Origin: Silene latifolia
Lineage: Eukaryota > Streptophyta > Magnoliopsida > Caryophyllales > Caryophyllaceae
Assembly: GCF_048544455.1 (NCBI RefSeq)
Contig: NC_133531.1
Span: 65,076,099 to 65,140,098, forward strand
Length of the DNA stretch: 64,000 nucleotides
Direction: 5' to 3'
Part shown: positions 55,204 to 64,000 of the stretch, one piece after another
Numbering within the stretch: position 1 is the stretch's first letter
Layout of the letters: every line of letters begins with the position of its first letter
Position numbers and translations under genes: made by a program
Notes under the pieces: generated by a model
Told to the model about the DNA's origin: nothing
The model's database searches: none
The model's input: the letters and a program-made list of their open reading frames with translations, nothing else

Positions 55204-56049
55204 TTGGCATAAGGTAGACATGATGGTTATGTCATCTCAATGTGAATTGAGGAGTATAACTTAATTGCTAAAGATCGTTATGCAAATATTGGATAGAGTA
55301 TTGATATTTACATAAGTGATGATCGCATTCATTGTTAGAGTTTCTTTAAGAACTCAATTATTCAGTTTGACTGAAAACATGAATACCTTGTTTATCTGAA
55401 TAAGTTGTGGAGACAATGTTGAACAATATTCAAGTGAATAAGATGAACATTGTATTATGTCCCTAGTCACTTAATCAGGTGACGTCTCGGAGTGACTAGA
55501 TTGTAAGTCGATTGATGGTTGTTCAACACCATAAGGTCATATGTGATGACTGGTCGATTACATAGGCAGAGTGTGTGACACTTTGCTGGACAGTGACCAT
55601 TTAGAGAGTCTCTAAGTTCTATTATAGATGCCTGGTCGTGGCGGGGATCTCTAAGATGTTCTAATGAGTCGATTCTTTTAACTGGAGACTATTATCTAAG
55701 CAGGTGCAGTTTCCGAGTGACTTTGGTTTTTGTCCTAGGTCGTGCCGTGAAATGAGGCCAAAAGGGCATTCACTAGGTCATGGTGAGTTGTATTATGCAA
55801 TAGGATAGATAGGGCATACAGGAATTGTCCACCCACGTTGGGTAACTATATCTCAAGGCCACTCGAGGAGTTAATGACTACAAATGCGTGGCCACACTCG
55901 GAAGTAATCTGTGAGAGATTTTTCCGGTCAGGTAGTCACACTCCCGATCAAGAAAACCACTCGCGATGTGTTCATGTGCAAGTGCGACCTGAAAGACACC
56001 TTGCATTGAGTGGGAGATTAAAACGGACAAGAGAATTGGTAGCGCACAC
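55204..56049 (+). other. 3' noncoding region of element G
   Basis: No gene. Includes CATTGAGTGGGAGA at 56004-56017, a second polypurine-like tract about 56 bases before the 3' LTR. Parts are homologous to the 3' noncoding region of element H on the other strand. Confidence 0.6.
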
Positions 56050-56072
56050 CTTGTATCAGACAAGTGGGAGAT
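56050..56072 (+). other. Polypurine tract and adjacent stem-loop of element G
   Basis: CTTGT-ATCAG-ACAAG hairpin (56050-56064) runs directly into the GTGGGAGAT-type tract (56064-56072) and the LTR. Confidence 0.65.
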
Positions 56073-57318
56073 TTTTGGAGTTAGTGTCCTCCACAATAGT
56101 ACGTTAACATAATAAATCTCATTAATGGAATATCGTCAGATATTTAATTATTTGATCCTCGTCAATTGATTAACGTAAATCGATAACGGTTGGCTGATTA
56201 GAGTTTGACGTTATTGTCGTGAGACGGCGGTGATCAACTGACCCCTTTCGATGACACCTAAAGAAACGAACCCCAATAGACAACTAATTAATTGTATGAG
56301 ATACAATTTATTTAGTCCCTTGATTTGTAGACTAAAAAGTTAGTCGATTATTTTTAGAGAGATTTCGAGTTGCGAACTCGAGGAGCGGCAGTTATTATTT
56401 AATTATGCGATAATTGAATAATAAGTTTTGGGAGACGGGTTTGTGTTAATTAACTGTTAATTTACTAAAATTGTACTAATTGATTAATGTGATTAATATT
56501 AGTACGTAAAGAATATGTGTAGTGGTACACGTATATTTACGGAGTGAATTGGACGAATTAATTATGGAAGTATTTAAACATGATACGATGTTTAAAATAA
56601 AAATTACACGGATTTGTGCGACAAATATAAGAACCAACATGGACCCGTAAATGGTCAAGTGGACCGTGTAAAATAAGAGTAGTGGATGATTACTCACATA
56701 ATCATTTCACCTTATTTTGTATACTACCATAGTTTATCTTATGTAAGAGTCTGCATGGGATGTAAGATGAAAAATATAAGACAAATTTGTCCACTCCCTC
56801 ACTCCACCTCCACCCGCCACTTCCCTTCCTATTCACTCCATCTATTGTTCATTTATTTACACTACCTCACTTCTTCACTCAATACTTTGCATGTGAACAA
56901 TTTTTCAACATCTCTCTAAAAATATTACTCATTTTTACTAAGCTTGTTAGTAAAAAATATATAATTACTAAGACTAGTTAGTAATATTACTAATAATATC
57001 AAGGGTACAATATTAACAAGTTCTAGTTCAATACTTGTTAATATTTTTGGGTTAGTTCTTGGATGCAACAAGAAGGAGATCTTCTTTTTGAAGATTTGCA
57101 AGGAGGATCTTCCATTTGGTATAAGCTCAAGAACAAGCTAGTAAGGTGAACTTGTTTTTGCCCCTTTTACCACTAATTCAATGTAAGGAAATTGTTTTTC
57201 CTTATACTTTCTTTTTATGCTTTCATATTAGCATGCATGTTACATAGATCACCTAAATGACAATTTATGAGATAAATTAATTTTATTAGAGAGTCTAATA
57301 TGGATCTATGATCTTTCA
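56073..57318 (+). repeat. Right LTR of element G
   Basis: 1246 bases, start TGTTGGAG mutated to TTTTGGAG, end ctttca, followed by TSD caaat. Confidence 0.9.
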
Positions 57319-57323
57319 CAAAT

Positions 57324-57706
57324 GTTTAGGACGGTTCAAATTGAATTGCCTTTACAAAATGGATGGAAGAAACAAGCGTTCACGATTTTCAACACGGGCA
57401 ATCCTCTTATTTAATTAATAATGGGAGGGATTACAATTTCGACAATAAAAAAAGCTCGACGAGGCTACAACTTGTCGAAGCTAAGGTGTCAACTAAAACA
57501 CCTCACATAATAAAGCTAGCACAAAACACACAATAACTAGCTAGTACAACATAATAAAAACTCACAACACTACTACAACATAATAATTAAGTGGGTAATG
57601 GAGGTCTTCACTCTTCCATTCTACCCTTGCCTTTTCCCTCGGGGTACATCTTCCCCTTGTTCTTCTTGTAGGCCCGCCTAGCATGGATTTCCTCCTCAGA
57701 ACGGAT
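57324..57706 (+). other. Noncoding stretch of element F between G and the antisense ORF
   Basis: No gene seen. It is contiguous with F's 3' untranslated region before the G insertion and lies downstream of the antisense ORF on the minus strand. Confidence 0.5.
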
Positions 57707-58773
57707 CTAAGACGGCGACGGCCTCCGGTCTAGCACAAGACCCCATATTCGACCCAAGACGAGCCAATGCACGGCCCACCATATTCTTGGGGCCGGAACT
57801 CCTCTCTTCGGTGGTCTCATCACATCGGGGGTAGCTTCATCAACATACTCCTCAAAGAAGGCACGGTTGACCTTGCCAACCTCCCGATACTTCAAGTCGA
57901 CAACCTCGTCCTTACGAAATTTGGATCTCTCTTCCAAGGACGGAGCACGTGACCACTTGACATAAGCGGGAGTCACCCATGTCGTGGCAACAGGGTTTGG
58001 TACCTCCCAAAGAGGCTGAGTGGCCCACCACCTTTCGAAGACCTCCACAAGCTCGGAGTTCCGGAAAGCATTCTCTTGGATAAGGGTATCTTGAGCGGGC
58101 ACCTTTTGTTGACGCCCCATTTGCCTCATGAGCCTTTCTGGATATGTGAAGGAAGATACCTTCAAACCCACCACCATCAAAGAACAAGGACTAGCACCCG
58201 AAGCGGGCAACCCCGTGAAGGACCTCAAGTGCCACCACGGCACCACCTAACGGATGTGAGGACCACCCTCCTCCACCAATCTTGCGGCCCAATAAGCCTC
58301 GGTGGAAGCAAAACTATCAGGGTACAACTTCTTCCTCATGGTAAGATGACGGAAGAAATAAGAAGAAGAATCAACCGGAGGCTCTACATACCTTAGCCTC
58401 TCCAATAGCCACACTTGGAGGATCCTTAGGGATCCGAAAGAGGGAGCTTCTCCACAAGAGCTTTCCTTGTCCAAAGCTTGGATAATCTCTCCAAGCACCA
58501 ACCAAGATGGATCTCTACCATGCTCCATTTGCTCAATCGCATGAATAAGGGTCATGCTACCATAGCATTTTGACCCCTCCTTCTTCAAGACATCAACAAA
58601 GAGGTACACATGGACAAGGCAAAATGCAAGAGCCCTTCTCCTAGCCACCTCCGAGACAATAGCACCTAATCGATTTGAAAAGATGTTGAGAAGAGCCAAC
58701 ATGTCCACACCATGTGGAGCAAGAAGAAAGTTGATTTGGCTTGTTGACAAGCCCAACATGGAACGGAATTTCT
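57707..58773 (-). pseudogene. Antisense extra ORF of element F, plant mobile domain/DUF7745-like, N-terminus lost
   Basis: Minus-strand frame of about 355 codons with one TAG at 58247-58249, just before VVPWWHLRSF. Blocks resemble plant mobile-domain proteins of the DUF7745 type as I remember them: VARRRALAFCLVHVYLF, PSWLVLGEIIQAL, SLRILQVWLLERL, then PWWHLRSFTG and PERLMRQMGRQQKVP. Antisense ORFs of this kind between pol and the 3' LTR have been described in Tat-lineage elements, and F is such an element, so this is probably F's own extra gene. The function is unknown; the family is thought to derive from transposon or cellular mobile-domain proteins. The N-terminal part is replaced by the family I gag-protease fragment at 58774. 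Confidence 0.65.
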
Positions 58774-59816
58774 CCTTGAAGAAGTAGTCAAAAACATGAT
58801 CATTATCATGATAAAGATCTTCAATAGATCTTTTCCCTTGTTGTGCTTCATGTCGGTCTTGATCGATAGCATTACCGATATAGGGATTGAAAATCCCTTC
58901 AAACTCATCGTCCCAAAGACCACAAATTTCATCTACTTGATCACTAAAGATCTCTTGAGTTGATAGAGACAACTCTCCCACTTTCTTATCTTGGCCAATG
59001 AGACCATCCTCTTCATTGCTTGACTTTGGTGAGCTTTTCAAGCTCTCTTTGTTACAATTCACTTACTCTTTGAATGGAGCATCATCAATTTTCTTCTTCC
59101 ATTGGAATTCCGACTTCTTCCTATCATCCTTCCGGCTATAATGATCAACCATAAAACATGGTTCATGCAAACGGGGAGCTCTCATGGTCTTTTCAAGATT
59201 GAAAGTTATGCTCTCATCTCCCACTTCTAGAGTGAGCTCTCCATGCTTCACATCAATCACCGCACCCGCGGTGTGTAAGAAAGGTCTTCCTAGAATGATT
59301 GGAATGTTGGAGTCTTCTTCCATGTCAACAATGACAAAGTCCACCGGGATGAAAAATTTCCCAACTCTTACGGGAACATCTTCCCATATCCCTAATGGTG
59401 TCTTCGTCGATCTATCGGCCATTTGGAGTGTGATATTGGTGCATTTAAGTTCTCCCATCCCTAACCTTTTACTCACCGAGTACGGCATAACACTCACACT
59501 AGCCCCTAGATCACATAAGGCTTTGTTGATCGTGGTGTCGCCAATGGTACACGGTATTGAGAAGCTTCCCGGATCTTTGAGTTTTGGAGGTGAACTCCCT
59601 TGAAGTATTGCACTACTCACCTTAGTGAAGGCGATAGTCTCAAGCTTCCGGATCAACTTCTTCTTTGTGAGGATGTCTTTCATGTATTTTGCATAGGCCG
59701 GCACGTGATTGATGAATTCCGTGAAAGGAATTGTGACTTCCCAATTGAGTAATGGAGTCTACTTCATGCTTTCCTCCTCTAGTAGCCTTGCGAGGTCTAC
59801 TATATTGTGAGTTATG
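58774..59816 (-). pseudogene. Truncated family I gag-protease fragment fused to the antisense ORF
   Basis: Homologous to A/B/C gag-protease. From the right: a short piece of gag (RKATRGGK region, about 59745-59816), then an internal deletion of about 0.9 kb relative to A (join near 59740), then the protease (DLGASVSVMP, VRVGKFFIP, IILGRPFLHTAG) and the C-terminal tail up to DHVFDYFFK. There the frame passes directly into the mobile-domain ORF. A TAA replaces Gln near 59063. It is closest to A in sequence (for example SSNEEDGLIGQDKKVGELSL, similar in A). No LTR of its own is seen. The right end is cut by element H. Confidence 0.8.
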
Positions 59817-60793
59817 TGTAGGGAAATATCCGTAAAATTTCCTTAAATTTTAGGACTATAACGCAATTTTAACATGTGATTATTGTCATAAACGAAAAAT
59901 ACAAGAGAAACGATAAAGGTATAAGAATCAACCTTGGGTCCTTTGAATTTCGGCCTAAGAACAGAAATCAAAATAGATTTCCTCCTAATCGTTGCACCCA
60001 AGATCGTCTGAGACTATGCCCCTTGTGCTAGAAATTACTCTCTAATTGCCTTGCAATATTGAGAGAGTTTTTGTGAGGTTTTCGATGAGAGATCTAGAAT
60101 TTCAGAGAAAATTGCCCTGAAACCCTAGTTTTTGTGCAAATGACAAAAGATTAGGTCAAAAAGGAGAGAAGCTCTCCTTTTGTTCCTCTCGGTTGGCCGT
60201 GGGTTTGCTTAGGGAGGGAGTGGGCTTTCCACTTCCTCCTTATTAAACTCGTGGTCCGACTCGTGTCGCTAAAATGTATATGACGGGTTTTAATTATAAA
60301 TCGTCATCCGTCATCGGATATTAAAATATCAACTAGTAACATGACTCAGTCGATATATTAATTCTTGTCCGACAATGACAATATTGTATAATTAATTAAT
60401 TCAATATACATTAATTAAATATAACCGTTTAAATTTAATTTACGAATTAACCGCTTAATTCGCCTTAGCCATTATTATTTAATCCGTATTAAATAAATAT
60501 CTCAACATCGCGTTTGACTAATTATTAGTCAATAACGACTAAATGTTTAGTCAAATTAGGCATCAACATGATGTATTTTCATACCGTCACATCTCTCAAA
60601 CGTATCCTATAGGTGTGACTTTTAGGGACCAGTTGATCACCGCCATCAGTATGACAATAACGTCAAACTTATCTAGCAAGCCAACCGTTGTTGATAAACG
60701 TGGACCAACTGATAAAAATACAAAAGTATACCCTTTGATCCTTTTAGAGATTTATATGTCATTGCACTAAGCGTAGCCGGACACGCCCCAACA
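59817..60793 (-). repeat. 3' LTR of element H
   Basis: On the minus strand it starts TGTTGGGGCGTGTCCGG and ends ATATTTCCCTACA, about 977 bases. Because the LTR edge and PPT are duplicated (offset 72 bases), the LTR could also begin at 60865 with TGTTGGAGCCGTGTCC. Confidence 0.75.
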
Positions 60794-60888
60794 AACTCCC
60801 ACTTGTCCGTACAAGTGTACGTGCAATAACGTTATCCGCACTAACCGGAGGACACGGCTCCAACAAACTCCCACTTGTCCGTACAAGT
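60789..60888 (-). repeat. Duplicated LTR edge and polypurine tract of element H
   Basis: CAACAAACTCCCACTTGTCC and the following bases occur at 60789 and again at 60861. Each copy has the tract (GTGGGAGTT on the minus strand) with an ACTTGT-CCGT-ACAAGT hairpin at 60801-60816 and 60873-60888. Confidence 0.85.
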
Positions 60889-61636
60889 GTATGTGCGATA
60901 ACCGATTCTCATATCCATTTAAAATTTCTCCCACTCAATGTAAAACAATTTGCGGATCCGTATCCGCAAAGGTCGTATTTTACAATCGATGCATTTCAAG
61001 AGTGGTTTCCCGACTAGAGAGTAACTTAACCGATAAAACGATTCGTATTCGAGCATGGCCATGCATTTCGATTCTGACTCCTCGAGTGGCCCCGAGAAAT
61101 ATCGAGTACGATAAAGGTGAATATTTCCTTCAACTCGACTCCGCCGATCTAAGCACGCATGAAATGACCGAAAAAATCTACTTGGCCCCTCGTTACGGAT
61201 GACCGTGAGAAAGAAACCAAAGTCACCCAAAAAGTGCCTTAATCTCAAGAGACGGTCGATAGTCAAAAGAATCGACTCTTAGGATCACCATGGAGGTCCT
61301 ATCCACGACCGGCACCGAATGTTATAAAACATTTAGGACTCCACGTCGTTGTCACAATTGTGTCCTACGAGATATCCGTATAACTCGCCTCTCGTGATTG
61401 GTGGTCAACCGTTTGACTTATGGCTCGTTGAACCACCATCAACCAACGTCACAAAATAATTGCGAGTTATCACTCACGTGGGCAATTAAGGACCAAAAAA
61501 ATATAATGTTTGTTGATTCACTTTGTGGTGTTCAAAATTGTCGTACAAATCCACATGAAAAACAAAATATTTAAATATCAAAACGATGATGTCGTATAGA
61601 GTACACAAGAAAATGAATCTAATCCATAAAAGAGTA
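60889..61636 (-). other. 3' noncoding region of element H
   Basis: No credible gene. Includes the second polypurine-like tract CATTGAGTGGGAGA (minus strand, plus 60927-60940), also found in G. Confidence 0.6.
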
Positions 61637-62137
61637 CTACAACTCAGGAACACGTTTAATTCCCATGGAATTAACATGCCCTTCATGCTTATCTTGTCGT
61701 AATGGTTTAGTGAGAGGATCTGCTATGTTATCATCTGTAGCAATCTTTTCTATCACTACCTCCTTTTTCTCCACGTAATTTCGGATTAGATGAGCTTTTC
61801 GTTGTACATGTCTAGACTTGTTGCTAGACTTAGGCTCCTTAGCCTGGAAGATGGCACCTCTATTGTCGCAATAGATGGTGATCGGGTCATTCGAACTAGG
61901 CACTACAGATAGTCCTTGAAAGAATTGACGCATCCATATCGCTTCCTTTGCAGCTTCAGACGCGGCATAGTACTCGGACTCGATCGTAGAATCTTTGTAA
62001 CACTTTGTTTGAACTCTTCCGGTGATCGGCGCCATTAAGAGTGAAAACGAATCCGATCGAGATTTCGAGTCATCTCGATCCTTTTGGAAGCTAGAATCTG
62101 CGAATCGGTTAGGCGCATAGCTTTTGATCGCCTCCAT
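61637..62137 (-). pseudogene. RNase H of element H
   Basis: Open stretch with SFQKDRDDSKSRSD, the catalytic-Glu box SEYYAASEAAKEAIWMRQFF, YCDNRGAIFQAKEP (Asp), SRHVQRKAHLIRNYVEKKEV and the terminal DDNIADPLTKPL. The usual first Asp box (YTDADF-type) is altered to FADSSFQ. It is separated from RT by a decayed 280-base stretch (62138-62413) with stops and frameshifts in which only traces of the RT-RNase H connection are readable (an RDTGRERAHDTDS-like trace). It is the last coding part before the 3' noncoding region. Confidence 0.82.
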
Positions 62138-62413
62138 AAGTCAATGCCCAATCTTTAGTCCTCCGTATGTACTTAAGAATGTTCTTGACAGCCATCCAAT
62201 ATGATTCACCTGGATGCTGTTGGAATCGACTTGTCATACTCAATGCATATGCCACGTCCGGACGTGTGCATATCATGGCATACATGATTTATCCTATAGC
62301 CGACGCATAAGGAATCCGTGTCATGCGCTCTTTCTCTTCCGGTGTCTCTGGTGCCTGAGACTTGCTCAAATGCACCCCTGGAGCCATAGGAAGAAACCCC
62401 TTTTTGCGATTAG

Positions 62414-64000
62414 TCATCTTTGAATCTCTCTAGAATCTTGTCTATATAAGACTCGATCGAGAGATAACATCCGACGTGATCTATCTCGATAGATACAGAT
62501 GCCCAAAATTCTTTGTGCCTCACCCAGATATTTCATCTGGAAATGGTTCTTCAACCATACTTTTACCGAAGTTAATAGAGGTATGTCATTCCCAATCAGG
62601 AGTATGTCATCGACATACAATATTAGGAAGACAATCTTGCTCCCACTCGACTTGATATATAGACATGGTTCCTCGACCGATCGAGTAAATCCATTTTCTT
62701 TTATCACTTGGTCGAAACGATGATTCCAACTCCGAGAAGCTTGCTTAAGTCCATAAATGGAACGCGTAAGCTTGCACACTTTCTTAGGATGTTCAGGATC
62801 GATGAAACCTTCGGGTTGTACCATGTACAACTCTTCCTCCAAATAACCGTTTAAGAAGGCGGTTTTCACATCCATCTGCCAAATTTCATAGTCATGAAAA
62901 GAGGCAATCGCTAAGATAATCCGAATGGAACGCAGCATGACTACGGGTGCAAAAATTTCATCGTAGTGCAAGCTTGGCACTTGGGTGAAACCTTTAGCAA
63001 CTAGTCGTGCTTTATAGATATCTTGTTGACCTTCCACAGAATGCTTTATCTTGTAAAGCCATTTGCATTGAAGGGGACGAACCTTAGCAGGTAAGTCAAC
63101 AAGATCCCATACGTTGTTCTCATACATGGAGTCCATCTCGGATTGCATGGCCTCAAGCCATAGCTTTGAGTCGGAACTAGTCATGGCACCTTTATAGGTT
63201 GCGGGTTCACTACTCGTTAAGAGCAGAATGTCATCTATGTCATGTTCCTCGACCATACCAATGTATCTGTCCGGAGGAATAGAGACTCTTCCCGACCTCC
63301 TAGGTTCCTCAGGAATATTAACCGCAGCCGGGATTGAAGGAACTGGTTCCTCTAATGGTTGCTCGGTATTTGGTTCTGGAATCTCCGATAGCTCGAAGGT
63401 TCTATTACTCTTCGCGTTCTCGAGAAATTCCTTCTCTAAGAATGTCGCACTAGCCGCAACAAATACACGTTGTTCGGTCGGCGAATAGAAGTAATGACCA
63501 AGTGTTCCTTTAGGATAACCTATAAAGTATGTCTTGATCGATCGCGGGCCGAGCTTATCCTCGTGTCTCCACTTGACATAAGCCTCGCAGCCCCAAACCC
63601 GTATAAAGGACAAGTTAGGGACCGTTCCCTTCCATATTTCATATGGAGTCTTGTCAACAGCTTTAGACGGACTTCGATTTCTCCGTTCGGACACACCATT
63701 CAACTGAGGTGTTCCAGGTGGAGTTAACTGTAAGACAATCCCACAGTCCTTAAGGTGTTGATCAAACTCGTGTGAAAGATACTCGCCACCACGGTCTGAT
63801 CGTAGTGTTTTAATCTTTCTACCCAGTTGGTTATGTACCCGATTCTGGTATTCTTTGAATTTCTCAAAGGACTCACTTTTATGCTTCATCAAGTAGACAT
63901 AGCCATATCTACTTAAATCATCCGTGAAAGTGATGAAATACCTATAGCCTTCTCGTGCGGTGATTGACATAGGTCCACACACATCCGTATGTATGAGTCC
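62414..64000 (-). pseudogene. Integrase core and reverse transcriptase of element H, partial
   Basis: Open frame of over 520 codons running off the window. Integrase: FITFTDDLSRYGYVYLMKHK (first Asp), IKTLRSDRGGEYLS (second Asp), NGVSERRNR (Glu), then an in-frame deletion of roughly 25-30 residues before SPSKAVDKTPYEIW. The linker has RRSGRVSIPPDRY. RT: WLEAMQSEMDSMYENNVWDLV, ARLVAKGFTQ, MDVKTAFLNGYLEEE (catalytic Asp), SIYGLKQASRSWNHRFDQ and YVDDILLIGND (catalytic pair). It ends with a frameshift after MKYLGEAQRILGI. Long open RT but broken downstream, so not autonomous. Confidence 0.88.

Larger units (their letters stand above)
30060..57318 (+). mobile_element. Element G: decayed Ty1/copia element, split by C
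   Basis: Plus-strand element with a left LTR at 30060-30669 plus 48110-48700, a right LTR at 56073-57318, and TSD caaat on both sides. Net length is about 9.8 kb. The PBS TGGTATCAGAGC (48703-48714) is the initiator-Met site typical of copia. The internal region has no long frame, but short translated blocks of integrase, RT and RNase H occur in copia order (IN before RT). The left LTR lacks 42 or so bases present in the right one (near 56272-56316). This element is clearly older than C, D, B and E. Confidence 0.9.
7998..58773 (+). mobile_element. Element F: Tat-like Ty3/gypsy element, the base layer, heavily interrupted
   Basis: Plus-strand pieces at 7998-8519, 27969-30059 and 57319 to about 58773, separated by E (TSD gcagc at 8515-8519 and 27969-27973) and G (TSD caaat at 30055-30059 and 57319-57323). 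Reading continues correctly across both joins. The pieces give the end of RNase H, an additional archaeal-type RNase H (aRH), integrase, a 3' untranslated region with structured tandem repeats, and an antisense ORF. This order is the hallmark of the Tat/Ogre/Retand lineage. Gag, protease and RT lie left of the window beyond A. No F LTR is visible. Confidence 0.85.
59817..64000 (-). mobile_element. Element H: Ty1/copia element, 3' part
   Basis: Minus-strand element entering from the right edge of the window. Visible order on the minus strand: integrase core, RT, RNase H, 3' noncoding region, duplicated PPT, 3' LTR (59817-60793 or 60865). It interrupts the family I fragment; the 5' LTR and second TSD copy lie beyond the window (expected TSD ttatg). 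The sequence style is that of Tork-like copia elements, but I cannot fix the clade. Confidence 0.88.

Overview
The window is plant nuclear heterochromatin made almost entirely of nested LTR retrotransposons. I found no convincing host gene, RNA gene or CRISPR array. The lineages present are Athila-type and Tat-type Ty3/gypsy elements and Ty1/copia elements with an initiator-Met primer site. Together with tRNA-Asp type primer sites, this indicates a flowering plant, probably a large-genome eudicot. The species cannot be read from this sequence.

The nesting can be reconstructed from terminal TG...CA ends and 5-bp target-site duplications (TSDs). The base layer is F, a plus-strand Tat-like element that starts left of the window. 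Its pieces are 7998-8519, 27969-30059 and 57319 to about 58773. F was hit by A (1-7997, minus, Athila-like, right TSD ctact), by E (8520-27968, minus, Athila-like with pol, TSD gcagc) and by G (30060-57318, plus, decayed copia, TSD caaat). E was later split inside its reverse transcriptase by B (14469-24500, minus, TSD agaat). G was split inside its left LTR by C (30670-48104, minus, TSD actac). C in turn was hit by D (32534-38822, minus, TSD ctcac). At the right end a truncated A/B/C-type gag-protease fragment (58774-59816) is fused in frame to F's antisense extra ORF, and a minus-strand copia element H (59817 to the window end) interrupts that fragment.

The minus-strand elements form two families. 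Family I (A, B, C) has LTRs of about 1.75-1.79 kb and encodes gag plus aspartic protease and a separate ATHILA ORF-1-like protein, but has no reverse transcriptase, RNase H or integrase in any copy. It looks like an established non-autonomous family rather than three independent wrecks. Family II (E, D) has LTRs of about 1.35-1.39 kb. E carries a broken protease-RT-RNase H-integrase but only the C-terminal part of gag; D is a small derivative without pol.

The most unusual signal is regulatory. Each family carries its own short palindromic motif, family I GAATCCG(AG/CT)CGGATTC and half sites, family II ACTCGATCGAGT. Each motif is iterated about every 20-30 bp in clusters placed just upstream of the TATA box in the LTR, and again inside the element. 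In family I the internal cluster is followed by a TATA-like box and a plant-like leader in front of ORF1, suggesting an internal promoter built like the LTR promoter. Stem-loops also abut the polypurine tract in the gypsy and copia elements where that tract is visible. All similarity statements come from reading motifs by eye; no database search was run.
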